Notes under the pieces: generated by a model | Databases searched by the model: none | What the model was told of the DNA's origin: nothing | What the model saw: the letters and a program-made list of their open reading frames with translations, nothing else | Translations under genes and position numbers: made by a program | Shown here: piece after piece, positions 41,084-49,598 of the stretch | Position numbering within the stretch: the stretch's first letter is position 1 | Layout of the letters: every line of letters begins with the position of its first letter | From: Actinoplanes sandaracinus | Lineage (GTDB): Bacteria > Actinomycetota > Actinomycetes > Mycobacteriales > Micromonosporaceae | Length of the DNA: 64,000 nt | Assembly: GCF_030009775.1 (NCBI RefSeq) | Contig: NZ_JASCTH010000036.1 | Span: 1-64,000 of the forward strand | Direction: 5' to 3'

Positions 41084-42453
41084 CGGTGACGAACGGTCAG
41101 GACGAGCTGGAGGACCAGTTCACGCGGTGGCGCGAGTACGTCCGCCGCCGCCCGGAGCTGGTGTCGTCCGACGCCGACGAGCTCGAGGACCACCTCCGCG
41201 ACTCCGTCGACGAGCTCGTCGCGCTGGGCCTGCGCTCCGACGAGGCGTTCCTCATCGCGGTCAAGCGCATGGGCGGCCTGGACGACCTGTCCCGCGAGTT
41301 CGCCCGGGAGCACTCCGAACGGCTGTGGAAGCAGCTGATGTTCACCGGCGACGACGGCGACGGCGTGCGGAAGAGCCGGTCACGCAGCGACCTGATCGCC
41401 ATGCTGGTCTGTGCGGCCGGCGCCGCCGTCTCGATCAAGGTTCCCGAGTTGTTCGGGAAGCACTACGACGATGACGGCACCTTCTATTCCGTCAACTTCG
41501 CCCTCTTCGCGCTTCCCTGGCTGGCGGGCTTCCTGGCGTGGCGGCGGCGAGCCGGGGCCGGGCTGTGCGCGGTCCTGGTGGCGATGTTCACGCTCGGCGC
41601 CGTGGGGGCCAACATCTACCCCGTCGCCGACGACTCGCAGTCGGTCGGCCTCACCTCCGCCCACCTGCCCCTGGCCCTGTGGATGGTGGTCGGTCTCGCC
41701 TACGTCGGCGACGACCTGCGATCGTCACGGCGGCGCATGGACTTCATCCGGTTCAGCGGTGAATGGTTCGTCTACATCGTGCTCATCGCCCTCGGTGGTG
41801 GAGTGCTGATCGCCTTCCTGGGCGGAACGTTCGACGCCATCGGCGTGGAGGCCGGCGAGTTCATCTGGACCACGCTGACCCCCTGTGGTCTGGTGGCCGC
41901 GACGGTCGTCGCCGGGTGGCTCGTCGAGGCCAAGCAGGGCGTCATCGAGAACATCGCGCCCGTGCTCACCCGGCTGTTCACCCCGCTGTTCGCCGTGGTG
42001 CTGCTGGCCTTCCTCGTCACCGTCGGCTGGAACGGCCGGGGCGTCGACGTCAACCGGGACACGCTGGTGATGTTCGACCTGCTGCTCGTGGTGGTGCTGG
42101 GCCTGCTGCTGTACTCGATCTCGGCCCGTGACCCGCAGGCGCCGCCCGGCACGTTCGACGTGCTGCAACTCGTCCTCGTGGGCAGCGCCCTGGTCATCGA
42201 CGCGCTGGTGCTGTTCACGATGACCGGCCGCATCGCCGAGTACGGCACCACTCCGAACAACGTGGCGGCGCTCGGGGAGAACATCGTGCTGCTGGCCAAC
42301 CTCGCCTGGTCGGCGTGGCTGCTGACGGGTTTCGTCCGCAAGCGGGGCACCTTCGCGGCCGTCGAGCGCTGGCAGACCGCCTACCTGCCGGTGTTCGCCG
42401 TGTGGACGTGGGCCGTGGTCCTGGTTCTGCCCCCGCTCTTCAACTACCGCTGA
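41080..42453 (+). CDS. Permease-prefix-domain membrane protein
   Basis: The product has 457 residues. The N-terminal 80 residues (LEDQFTRWREYVRRRPELVS ... LGLRSDEAFLIAVKRMGGLD) form the helical permease prefix domain often encoded next to PadR regulators. Ten or so hydrophobic segments follow (about 100-450), in the style of DUF4153 membrane proteins. The substrate or role is unknown. GTG 41080 overlaps the PadR stop and has GGAGGG six bases upstream. Confidence 0.85.
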   Translation: MTVTNGQDELEDQFTRWREYVRRRPELVSSDADELEDHLRDSVDELVALGLRSDEAFLIAVKRMGGLDDLSREFAREHSERLWKQLMFTGDDGDGVRKSRSRSDLIAMLVCAAGAAVSIKVPELFGKHYDDDGTFYSVNFALFALPWLAGFLAWRRRAGAGLCAVLVAMFTLGAVGANIYPVADDSQSVGLTSAHLPLALWMVVGLAYVGDDLRSSRRRMDFIRFSGEWFVYIVLIALGGGVLIAFLGGTFDAIGVEAGEFIWTTLTPCGLVAATVVAGWLVEAKQGVIENIAPVLTRLFTPLFAVVLLAFLVTVGWNGRGVDVNRDTLVMFDLLLVVVLGLLLYSISARDPQAPPGTFDVLQLVLVGSALVIDALVLFTMTGRIAEYGTTPNNVAALGENIVLLANLAWSAWLLTGFVRKRGTFAAVERWQTAYLPVFAVWTWAVVLVLPPLFNYR

Positions 42454-42462
42454 CGCGGAACC

Positions 42463-42523
42463 CCGCGGTCACCACTTTCCGGCGCGATCCCTTCCGTGAT
42501 CCGTCAGGCAGTGGTGACCGCGG
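42463..42523. terminator. Long-loop inverted repeat between convergent genes
   Basis: A perfect 14-bp inverted repeat (CCGCGGTCACCACT, arms 42463-42476 and 42510-42523) encloses 33 bases between the membrane-protein stop and the convergent small gene, and could terminate both transcripts. Confidence 0.55.
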
Positions 42524-42527
42524 CGGC

Positions 42528-42827
42528 TCAGGCCTCGGGACCGACGGTCAGCGGGAAGGCGGATCCGGGCTGCTCCGGCTGCCAGCCCTCGTCGCGGGCG
42601 CGGCGGATCAGCCCGGCGACGATCGAGGGCACGGCCGGTGGGGACGCGGTGCCGACCCACTCGGCGGGGCGGGTCCCCGCGGTGGCGATCAGGACGGTGC
42701 CGCGGCGGTCGGCCCGTTCGATCGCGAACGAGAGCGGGCCCTGCTGGGCCGGGCGGCGGCGGACCCGCCAGCGGTAGACGACGCCGTCGACGGTGATCAG
42801 GCGGGAGCGCTTCTTCGCCAGAGTCAT
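42528..42827 (-). CDS. Small conserved-type protein of 99 residues
   Basis: MTLAKKRSRLITVDGVVYRW and RVRRRPAQQGPLSFAIERAD begin a compact beta-rich protein ending ARDEGWQPEQPGSAFPLTVG. The pattern (R.ItVDG..YRWRVR ... AR..GW.P) matches a small family common in actinobacteria and planctomycetes; its function is unknown. ATG 42825-42827 has only a GAGG stretch upstream. No export signal. Confidence 0.75.
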   Translation of the reverse strand: MTLAKKRSRLITVDGVVYRWRVRRRPAQQGPLSFAIERADRRGTVLIATAGTRPAEWVGTASPPAVPSIVAGLIRRARDEGWQPEQPGSAFPLTVGPEA

Positions 42828-42906
42828 GCCTCAGTTCATGCCCGGCTCGGCGGGGGATCAACCGGCCGGGCAGCGATCCCCGACACCTCTGCTTGCGGGC
42901 TTGTTT

Positions 42907-42949
42907 TGAACCGTGATTCACTCCTTACCTTCGGTTGAATCCGGATTCA
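42907..42949. promoter_or_regulatory. Paired operator for the TetR regulator
   Basis: TGAATCCGGATTCA at 42936-42949 is a perfect 14-bp palindrome. TGAACCGTGATTCA at 42907-42920 shares its outer halves, with centres 29 bases apart. They lie 18-61 bases before the TetR start and within its likely promoter, so they are probably the autoregulatory sites. Confidence 0.7.
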
Positions 42950-42967
42950 GACCTTGGAGGGCCTCGC

Positions 42968-43648
42968 ATGCCCTATCGGCAGACCGCGTTGACCAGAAAA
43001 AACGCGGAAGACAAGCGGGACGGGTTCCTGCGCGCGGCCCGCGCGCTGGTGGCCGCCGACGGATTCAAGGCGGCGACGGTCGCGGCGATCGCGGCCCGCT
43101 GCCAGGCCAGCGTCGGATCGGTGTATTCGTACTTCGACAGCCGGGACCGGCTGCTCGCGGAGGTGTTCCGCAGCGCGGCCGGCCATGAGATCGACCTGGT
43201 GCGCGACGCCGTGTGCGACGCCGGACAGCAGGCCTCGGACCGGCTCGCCGAGCTGATCCGGATCTTCAGCGGGCGGGCCCTGCAGAGCCGGCGGATGGCA
43301 TGGGCGCTGCTGTTCGAGCCGGTCAGCCCGGTGGTCGAGGCGGAACGGCTGGTCTACCGCCGCTCCTACACCGACCTGGGCGAGCAGATCATCCGCGATG
43401 GACTCGCCTGCCGGGAGTTCGTCTCGCAGGACGCCCGGCTGGCCGCGTCCGCCGTCATGGGCGCGGTCTCCGAGGCACTGGTCGGGTGGATCCGGCCGGA
43501 CAGCCCGGAGCCGTCGCCCGACGAGCAGGCGGGCGTGACCGACGGGATCCGGTCGTTCTGCTTCCGCGCGCTCGGCGTGACCGACGTGCCCGCGCAGCGC
43601 AAGCCCGTACGACATCTGTCGAATTCCCTGGCCGGAGGAATGCCGTGA
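42968..43648 (+). CDS. TetR-family transcriptional regulator
   Basis: The product has 226 residues. The helix-turn-helix is FLRAARALVAADGFKAATVA and CQASVGSVYSYFDSRDRLLA. The ligand-binding domain contains LQSRRMAWALLFEPVSPVVE, usual in regulators of fatty-acid or acyl-CoA genes. ATG 42968 has GGAGGG upstream. The gene leads an overlapping three-gene operon with the thioesterase-patatin fusion and an acyl-CoA dehydrogenase, so its ligand may be an acyl-CoA or lipid. Confidence 0.92.
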   Translation: MPYRQTALTRKNAEDKRDGFLRAARALVAADGFKAATVAAIAARCQASVGSVYSYFDSRDRLLAEVFRSAAGHEIDLVRDAVCDAGQQASDRLAELIRIFSGRALQSRRMAWALLFEPVSPVVEAERLVYRRSYTDLGEQIIRDGLACREFVSQDARLAASAVMGAVSEALVGWIRPDSPEPSPDEQAGVTDGIRSFCFRALGVTDVPAQRKPVRHLSNSLAGGMP

Positions 43649-45075
43649 GTCTGTCGCCCGCCCTGGCCACCGCACAGCGAGTTCTGGCCGACCAGTCGGT
43701 CACCCGGATGTTCGGGACCCGCCTGGTGTCGTTTGGAACCGAGGAGGGGGACGGCAGCGCCGTCATCGAACTCGACATCCGGCCGGAGATCACCAACCAT
43801 CACGGCGCCGTGCACGGTGGGATCCTCGCCTACGCCGCCGACACCGCGCTGGCGTTCGCCGGCGGCGCGGCCCTCGGCCCGGACGTGGTCACCTCCGGGC
43901 TGACCATCGACTACCTCGCCCCGGCCCGGGGCAGCACACTGCGGGCGCACGGCATGGTGATGCGTGCCGCCGGGCGCCGGGCGGCCTGCCGCTGCGAACT
44001 GGTCGCCATCGCCGAAGACGGCGCCGAGACCCTGGTGGCGGTGGCCCAGGGAACGATCGTGGCGCCGGAGGAGACCTCCGAGGCGCATCGGGAGGGGACG
44101 GTGGCGCAGGCGGAGAAGGCCGCCACCGCCACCAGGAAGGCCACCAGGCGGCTGGGCCGGATCGGCACCCCCACCATCCACCAGGTCCTCGCCGAGCGCC
44201 GCCGGACCCGCGACAACGACGACGGCGCCACCGTCGCCCTGGTCATCGAGGGTGGCGGCATGCGCGGCATCGTCTCCGCCGCGATGGCCGCCGTCCTGGA
44301 ACAGGAAGGCGTCCTCGAGTCCGTCGACATGATCGTCGGCACGTCGGCCGGCGCGGTGAACGCCGCCGCCCTCGCCGTCGGGGCCGCCGGGGCGATGGCC
44401 GAGTCGTACGCCGAGGTGTTCGCCTCACCCGAGTTCATCGACGTCCGCCGCATCGTCCGCGGCCAGCCGGTGATCGACGGCTCCCGGATCGTCAGCCACG
44501 TCGACCACCTGCTCGACATCGGCTCCGCGGTCGGCACCGACTGGGCCGGCCGGCTGGCGATGGTCGCCACCGACGTCGACACCGGCCGGGCCGAGGCGCT
44601 CACCGACTTCACCGACCGCGACGACCTGATTCACTGCCTGCACGCGTCCGGTCTGCTGCCACTGCTCGCCGGCGACCCGGTCGTGTGGCGGGACCGCCGC
44701 TGGCTGGACGGCGGTATCGTCGAGGCGGTGCCGGTCGTCACGGCGGCCGCCCGCGGCGCCACCCACGCCATCGTGCTCGCCACCCGGCCGGCCGGCACAC
44801 AGCCCGCCTACGGCGCGGCCGACGTCGTGGTCGAGCGGTACCTGCGCCGGCTCAACCCGGAACTCGCCGCCGCCTACCGCGGCCGCCCGCACCGGTACCG
44901 GGAGACGCTGCAGCAGGTCCGCGACGGCTGGTCGCACGGTCTGAGCACGGTCGCGCTGACGCCGCGGCTCAACGACCCGCTGCCGGCGCGCCTGGAACGC
45001 GACCAGGCCGCCCTGCGGGCCGCGCGCGCGGCGGCCGGCGATGTCGCGCGGGTATTCCTCGGGGAACTCCGATGA
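43645..45075 (+). CDS. Fusion of hotdog thioesterase and patatin-like phospholipase
   Basis: The product has 476 residues. The N-terminal part (about 1-145) is a PaaI-type hotdog thioesterase (NHHGAVHGGILAYAADTALA, SGLTIDYLAPARGSTLRAHG). A charged Ala/Lys-rich linker (about 145-195) follows. The C-terminal part is a patatin domain with the oxyanion loop GGGMRG, nucleophile Ser234 in GTSAG and dyad Asp355 in LDGG. One chain could release fatty acids from lipids and cleave acyl-CoA. GTG 43645 overlaps the TetR stop (GTGA), with GGAGG upstream; the stop overlaps the next gene by ATGA. The combination in one chain is not one I know as common. Confidence 0.88.
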   Translation: MSLSPALATAQRVLADQSVTRMFGTRLVSFGTEEGDGSAVIELDIRPEITNHHGAVHGGILAYAADTALAFAGGAALGPDVVTSGLTIDYLAPARGSTLRAHGMVMRAAGRRAACRCELVAIAEDGAETLVAVAQGTIVAPEETSEAHREGTVAQAEKAATATRKATRRLGRIGTPTIHQVLAERRRTRDNDDGATVALVIEGGGMRGIVSAAMAAVLEQEGVLESVDMIVGTSAGAVNAAALAVGAAGAMAESYAEVFASPEFIDVRRIVRGQPVIDGSRIVSHVDHLLDIGSAVGTDWAGRLAMVATDVDTGRAEALTDFTDRDDLIHCLHASGLLPLLAGDPVVWRDRRWLDGGIVEAVPVVTAAARGATHAIVLATRPAGTQPAYGAADVVVERYLRRLNPELAAAYRGRPHRYRETLQQVRDGWSHGLSTVALTPRLNDPLPARLERDQAALRAARAAAGDVARVFLGELR

Positions 45076-46685
45076 CCCACGACGTCGTCAACCAGGCGCC
45101 GCCGCGGGTCGATCTCAACGAGTACGCGATCAACCGGGCCCTCGCCGAGGCGGTCGAGCGTTACGACGCGAAGTGGGCGACCGCGCACCTGACCGAGGTC
45201 GGCGCACTGGTCGGGCGAGCCGACTTCCAGCGCGACGCCGCGCTGGCCGACACGAACCCGCCGGTCTTCAGCAGCCACGACCGATGGGGCAACCGGGTCG
45301 ACGCGGTGGAGTTCCACCCCGCCTACCATCGGATCATGGGCGCGGCGATCGAGCACGGCGCGCACACCAGCTGCTGGGCCGAGCCGCGGCCGGGCGCGCA
45401 CGTGGCGCGGGCCGCGACGTTCATGCTGTTCGCGCAGATCGAACCGGGGCACGCCTGCCCGGTGAGCATGACCCACGCGGTGGTCCCGTCGCTGCGGTTC
45501 ACTCCCGCGCTGGCCGGCGAGTGGCTCCCCAGGGTCTACTCGCGCGCCTACGACCCGCGGCTGCGCGACGCCAAGGCGTCGGCGATCTTCGGCATGGCCA
45601 TGACCGAGAAACAGGGCGGATCGGATGTACGGTCCAACAGCACCCGCGCCGTCGACGCCGGCGACGGCACGTGGCGTCTGACCGGGCACAAGTGGTTCTG
45701 CTCGGCCCCGCAGTCCGACGCGTTCCTGGTGCTCGCCCAGACGCCCGGCGGCCTGTCCTGCTTTCTCGTGCCGCGTGTGCTGCCCGGCGGCGACCGCAAC
45801 GTCTTCCGGATCCAGCGGCTCAAGGACAAACTCGGCAACAAGTCCAACGCCTCATCGGAGATCGAGCTCGACGGTACGACCGGATGGCTGCTCGGTGAGC
45901 AGGGACGCGGTGTCCGCACGATCATCGAGATGGTCGCGCAGACCCGGCTCGACTGCGTGCTCGGCAGCGCCGCCGGCATGCGCCAGGCCGTTTCCGAGGC
46001 CGCGTGGCACGCCCGGCACCGCAGCGCCTTCGGCGCGCTGCTGATCGATCAGCCGGCGATGACCGCGGTGATCGCCGACCTGCAACTGGAGGCCGAGGCC
46101 GCCACCTGGACGGCGATGCGGCTCGCGTCCGCCTACGACCATGACGACGACGAGTCGGTGGCCTTCCGGCGGCTGGCCACCGCGGTCGGCAAATACTGGG
46201 TCTGCAAGCGCGGGCCGAACCACGCGTACGAGGCCCTCGAATGCCTCGGCGGCAACGGGTACACCGAGTCGTTCCCGCTGGCCCGCCGCTATCGGGAACA
46301 ACCGGTCATGGCGGTCTGGGAAGGCTCCGGGAACGTGATCGCCCTCGACGTGCTGCGGGCCATGGCCCGCGAGCCCGACTCCGTGCGGGCCGTCGACACC
46401 GAACTCGCGTCCGCGCTCGGGGTGCATCCGGCGTACGACGCTCATGTCGCTCTCACCCGCAAGCTGATCGCCGGCGTCGCGGCGGACCCGTCGGCGGCGG
46501 CCGGAACGGCCCGCCGCGTGGTCGAGGCCCTGGCCCTCGCCCTGCAGGGCGCCGTCCTGATCCGCCAGGCACCGAACGTGGTCGCGGACGCCTTCGTCGC
46601 CGCCCGCCTCGGCCCGGACCGGAGCCTGGAGTACGGCGCCCTCGACCCGGGGCTGCCGCTCGCCACCGTCGCCGCCCGCGCCTGA
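45072..46685 (+). CDS. Acyl-CoA dehydrogenase, AidB-like
   Basis: The product has 537 residues. The acyl-CoA dehydrogenase middle domain (FGMAMTEKQGGSDVRSNSTR) and C-terminal helical domain (LGGNGYTESFPLARRYREQP, VMAVWEGSGNVIALDVLRAM) match the AidB/isovaleryl-type branch, with the Arg-rich ECLGGNGY motif. FAD-dependent oxidation of an acyl-CoA or a related protective role is expected. The start ATG 45072 overlaps the previous stop (ATGA). It closes the TetR-led lipid operon. Confidence 0.9.
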   Translation: MTHDVVNQAPPRVDLNEYAINRALAEAVERYDAKWATAHLTEVGALVGRADFQRDAALADTNPPVFSSHDRWGNRVDAVEFHPAYHRIMGAAIEHGAHTSCWAEPRPGAHVARAATFMLFAQIEPGHACPVSMTHAVVPSLRFTPALAGEWLPRVYSRAYDPRLRDAKASAIFGMAMTEKQGGSDVRSNSTRAVDAGDGTWRLTGHKWFCSAPQSDAFLVLAQTPGGLSCFLVPRVLPGGDRNVFRIQRLKDKLGNKSNASSEIELDGTTGWLLGEQGRGVRTIIEMVAQTRLDCVLGSAAGMRQAVSEAAWHARHRSAFGALLIDQPAMTAVIADLQLEAEAATWTAMRLASAYDHDDDESVAFRRLATAVGKYWVCKRGPNHAYEALECLGGNGYTESFPLARRYREQPVMAVWEGSGNVIALDVLRAMAREPDSVRAVDTELASALGVHPAYDAHVALTRKLIAGVAADPSAAAGTARRVVEALALALQGAVLIRQAPNVVADAFVAARLGPDRSLEYGALDPGLPLATVAARA

Positions 46686-46712
46686 CGCGGGTGTGCCCCC
46701 ACCAGGGGTCCC

Positions 46713-46723
46713 GTATGCTCCGG
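46713..46723 (+). promoter_or_regulatory. Shared promoter element before the LRR gene
   Basis: The 11-mer GTATGCTCCGG occurs 26 bases before the LRR gene and again at 49481-49491 before the tRNA-like sequence and ankyrin gene 2. TATGCT is a plausible -10 element, so the two transcription units may be co-regulated. Confidence 0.45.
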
Positions 46724-46748
46724 CCCTGACGAGCGGGGGGAGACAGCG

Positions 46749-47855
46749 GTGGCTGAGGAGATCGTCGTGCGATGCCCGGCCATCACCGACCCCGACCGCG
46801 GGCCGGCCGACCCGGGCGACTTCGACGGCATCCTCGGCCGCCTCGCCGCGCCCGCCCCGGTCACCCGGCCGGAGGAGTTCGCCCGCGGCCTGCTGCGCCC
46901 GGACGGCCGCGTCGACCTGTGCAAACAGGGCCTCGGACCGGCGCTCGCGGGCCGCGTCACCGAGGTCGCGGCCGGCTCGCCGCACGCCACCCACCTGCTG
47001 CTCGGCACCAACGGGCTCGGCACCGACGGCGCCCGTGCGGTCGCCGGGGCACTCACCGCCGGGCACCGCATCAGCACCGTCTATCTGGGCTGCAACCACA
47101 TCGACGCGGACGGGGCCGGGGCGATCGCCGACCGGCTCGCCACCGACGACGGCATCCGCGCGCTGTGGCTCAAGCGCAACCCGATCGGCGACGCGGGAGT
47201 GGCGCGACTCGCGGCCGCGCTGCCGCACAACACCAGCTTGCGGACGCTCGACCTGGTCAATACCGGGCTCACCGTCACCGGTCTGGAGTCGCTGGCCGAC
47301 GCGCTGGCCGGCCGGCCACCGGTGCTGGAGCGCCTCTTCCTCGGCGGCAACGGGCTGCGCCGCGACGCCGTACCGGTGCTGACCAGGCTCGTCCGCGACG
47401 GCGGCGTCCGCGAGTTGTTCCTCGCCGTCAACCACCTCGGCGACGACGGCGCCGCCGCGCTGGCGGACAACCTCGCGGGGTACGCGATGACGCTCGGCCT
47501 GGGTGGCAACGGCATCACCGACGTCGCCCCGCTGACGGCGAACCTGCGCTCCTGGGTCGCCCTCGACCTGGCCAGGCCGCCGTCCGAGCGCGCGCTCGGC
47601 GGGCTCCCCAACGTGGTCGGCGACACCGGCGCCGCCCTGTTCGCGCAAGCTTTGCCGGGCAGCGCCCTGAAACGGCTCGACCTGCGGTTCACCGGCATCA
47701 CCGGCCGCGGCGCCCGGCTGCTGCTCGCGGCCGGCGGCGGGCTCGGCCACCTGGGCATCAACGGCGGCGTGCCGCGGCGGATGCGCCGGCTGGCCCCGCG
47801 GTCGGCGACCCCGCCCCACGAGGACATCACCGCGATCGTGAGCGTGTACCGGTGA
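46749..47855 (+). CDS. Leucine-rich-repeat protein (ribonuclease-inhibitor type)
   Basis: The product has 368 residues. At least seven repeats of the RI type are visible, for example THLLLGTNGLGTDGARAVAG, STVYLGCNHIDADGAGAIAD, RALWLKRNPIGDAGVARLAA and ERLFLGGNGLRRDAVPVL. These build a horseshoe protein-binding surface. No signal or membrane segment is seen, so it is cytoplasmic. The start GTG 46749 follows GGGGGGAGA by nine bases. Its stop overlaps the ankyrin gene start by GTGA. Bacterial LRR proteins of this kind usually bind a partner protein; the tight link suggests ankyrin protein 1. Confidence 0.85.
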   Translation: MAEEIVVRCPAITDPDRGPADPGDFDGILGRLAAPAPVTRPEEFARGLLRPDGRVDLCKQGLGPALAGRVTEVAAGSPHATHLLLGTNGLGTDGARAVAGALTAGHRISTVYLGCNHIDADGAGAIADRLATDDGIRALWLKRNPIGDAGVARLAAALPHNTSLRTLDLVNTGLTVTGLESLADALAGRPPVLERLFLGGNGLRRDAVPVLTRLVRDGGVRELFLAVNHLGDDGAAALADNLAGYAMTLGLGGNGITDVAPLTANLRSWVALDLARPPSERALGGLPNVVGDTGAALFAQALPGSALKRLDLRFTGITGRGARLLLAAGGGLGHLGINGGVPRRMRRLAPRSATPPHEDITAIVSVYR

Positions 47856-49447
47856 CGATCGGCGATCGCCTGTCGTTGCCCGACCGCCTGCGGATCCGCC
47901 GCTACGCGGTCCCGGCGCGGATGATCGCCGAGTGCGCCGAGGCCCGGGAGCGCGGGGACTGGCGGGCCGCCTGCGAGGCCGGGCGGATCGACGTCGCCTT
48001 CGCCCCGCAAGTCGCGGCCGAGGCCGAGAAACTCGCCGCGCATCTCGCTCCTGACCTGCTGCGATGGCATCTCCCGCGGGCGCTCGGCGGGTTCACCACC
48101 CTGTCCAACGACGAGCGGTACCTCCTGGTGCCGGATGAACCGGTCGCGGCGGACGGCGTTCTGCTCACCGTGTGGGCGCCGGTGTCCGTGCTCGGATCGC
48201 AGCGGCTCACCCTCACCGCGGCGCGCGTGGGCCGCGTGAGTTCGGTCGCCGTTCCGGCGTACCTCTGGGACGCCCGGCACGCGGGCGGCCTGCGGGCCGC
48301 GCTCGGTGGCTCGGCGGAACGCCTTCCCCTGCTCACCCCGGCGGCCGGCGGCCTGCCGGCGGAGTCGCTGGGCGCGGGTGACGACCTGCCCGCCCGAGCC
48401 GAGCGAGTGCGCGGAGCGTTCTCGGCGGCAGCGGCCTTCAGCGAGGCGGGCGTCGAGATCGCCGCCGGGCAGGACGACGAGTGGTCCAAGGCCGATCGGA
48501 ACCGGGTTCTGGCCGCGATCGATCCGCTGCGACTTTCCCACGACGCCCGGTGGCTCGCGGCCCGGTTCCGGCATGCGACCTGGTTGCTCTGGGCCGGCCC
48601 CTACCGGTACTTGAAGATCACCGTGGACGGTGACGCGGTCCGCGCCGGCTGGAGCTCGGGCCACCCGCGGGACCCCGCGCCGGAAGTGCCCCGCCTGCAC
48701 GCCGACCTGACCCGGTTCGACGCCGACCTGGAACTGATCAGGCGGGGCCACCTCGCGCCGGGCGCGCTGCACCCCCTGGTCCGGGAGGCGCTCTTCCCCG
48801 GTGTGCCGCCGGTGGTCGCCGAGCCGTATCCGCCCACCGGCACAGAACTGGTCCGGGTCCGCTGCCGCGGCGACTGGCACGAGATCGACGTCCGGCTCGG
48901 CCGGCTCGACCTGCGCTCGCACACCCCGGCCGAACAGCAACGGGAGCGGGCGATGCGCGCCTTCGGCGGCGAGGTTTCCGGCTGCTTCGCGGTCGAGCAT
49001 GCCTGGTACGGGGCTCCCGGCCGCCTGCCACGGCGGTTGCGCGCCCACCGCGAGGACCTGTGGCAGCGCATGATCCACGGCGGTACCCGTACGGTTCTGG
49101 ACCTGCTCGACGCCGGCATGGACCCCCAGGTGCGCGACAGCGGCGGGGGCACCCTGATGCACCGGCTCCGGTCCTTCGACCACCGGCGGCTGCTGCCCCG
49201 CCTGCTGGCCGAGGGTCTCGACGTCGACGCCCGGGACAAGGAGGGCGGCACCCCGTTGTACGTGACGGTCGTGCACCGGGGCCCCGGCGCCCTGATCATC
49301 GCCCTGGTCGACGCCGGCGCCGACCCCTACCTGCCCAACCAGCACCACGACACGGTGATCGACCACGTCGACGACCTGATCAAGTACCGGGACGACCTGG
49401 AGCCCGACTTCGAGGACGCGGTGGCGTACCTGCGTAAGCGCGCCTGA
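47852..49447 (+). CDS. Ankyrin-repeat protein, paralogue 1
   Basis: The product has 531 residues. The N-terminal ~420 residues form a domain also present in the 49637 protein (RRYAVPARMIAECAEARERG, DLLRWHLPRALGG, LHPLVREALFPG, VRVRCRGDWHEIDVRLGRLD), which I do not recognise. The C-terminal part has three ankyrin repeats (TVLDLLDAGMDPQVRDSGGG, LLPRLLAEGLDVDARDKEGG, LIIALVDAGADPYLPNQHHD). It is probably cytoplasmic. GTG 47852 overlaps the LRR stop. The repeats at the C-terminus suggest recognition of a partner and the N-terminal domain an effector or scaffold role. Confidence 0.8.
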   Translation: MTIGDRLSLPDRLRIRRYAVPARMIAECAEARERGDWRAACEAGRIDVAFAPQVAAEAEKLAAHLAPDLLRWHLPRALGGFTTLSNDERYLLVPDEPVAADGVLLTVWAPVSVLGSQRLTLTAARVGRVSSVAVPAYLWDARHAGGLRAALGGSAERLPLLTPAAGGLPAESLGAGDDLPARAERVRGAFSAAAAFSEAGVEIAAGQDDEWSKADRNRVLAAIDPLRLSHDARWLAARFRHATWLLWAGPYRYLKITVDGDAVRAGWSSGHPRDPAPEVPRLHADLTRFDADLELIRRGHLAPGALHPLVREALFPGVPPVVAEPYPPTGTELVRVRCRGDWHEIDVRLGRLDLRSHTPAEQQRERAMRAFGGEVSGCFAVEHAWYGAPGRLPRRLRAHREDLWQRMIHGGTRTVLDLLDAGMDPQVRDSGGGTLMHRLRSFDHRRLLPRLLAEGLDVDARDKEGGTPLYVTVVHRGPGALIIALVDAGADPYLPNQHHDTVIDHVDDLIKYRDDLEPDFEDAVAYLRKRA

Positions 49448-49481
49448 CCGGTCGCCACCGGGAAATGTCGGTGGGCTCACG

Positions 49482-49487
49482 TATGCT
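49482..49487 (+). promoter_or_regulatory. Probable -10 element before the tRNA-like sequence
   Basis: TATGCT, inside the 11-mer shared with the LRR gene promoter, lies 11 bases before the tRNA-like sequence. No clear -35 box is seen. Confidence 0.4.
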
Positions 49488-49497
49488 CCGGCGCGGC

Positions 49498-49569
49498 GAG
49501 GTCGTAGCGCAGAGGTCGTCGCGCCTGGCATCAACCAGGAGGACGCCGGTTCGAATCCGGCCGGCTTCG
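49498..49569 (+). ncRNA. tRNA-like sequence in the leader of ankyrin gene 2
   Basis: The 72 bases fold as a cloverleaf. The acceptor is GAGGTCG (49498-49504) with CGGCTTC (49562-49568), seven pairs including two G-U. T8-A9 follow. The D stem is GCGC/GCGC (49507-49510, 49521-49524) with loop AGAGGTCGTC, and the T arm is perfect: GCCGG, TTCGAAT, CCGGC (49545-49561). Invariant tRNA positions (T8, A14, G15, G18-G19, TTC, A58, G53-C61) are present. The anticodon arm is abnormal: CTGG, a 6-base loop CATCAA, CCAG, one base short and without U33, so no normal anticodon is formed and no CCA is encoded. It is either a decayed tRNA gene or a tRNA mimic in the 5' leader of the next gene. Confidence 0.6.
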
Positions 49570-49598
49570 CCGCACGGCATCAGCACGGGGGAGGCGGC

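Noticed and set aside
47081..49534. Reverse open frame of 817 codons over the LRR/ankyrin genes, and similar frames at 45852-47819 and 49580-51034
   Set aside because: They are frame shadows caused by high GC at third codon positions; the forward genes have overlaps, ribosome sites and recognisable repeats.
49498..49569. Reading the tRNA-like sequence as a tRNA with anticodon UCA (opal suppressor or selenocysteine) or CAU
   Set aside because: The anticodon loop has only six bases and no U33, so no register gives a normal anticodon; no tRNA-Sec features such as a long variable arm are present.
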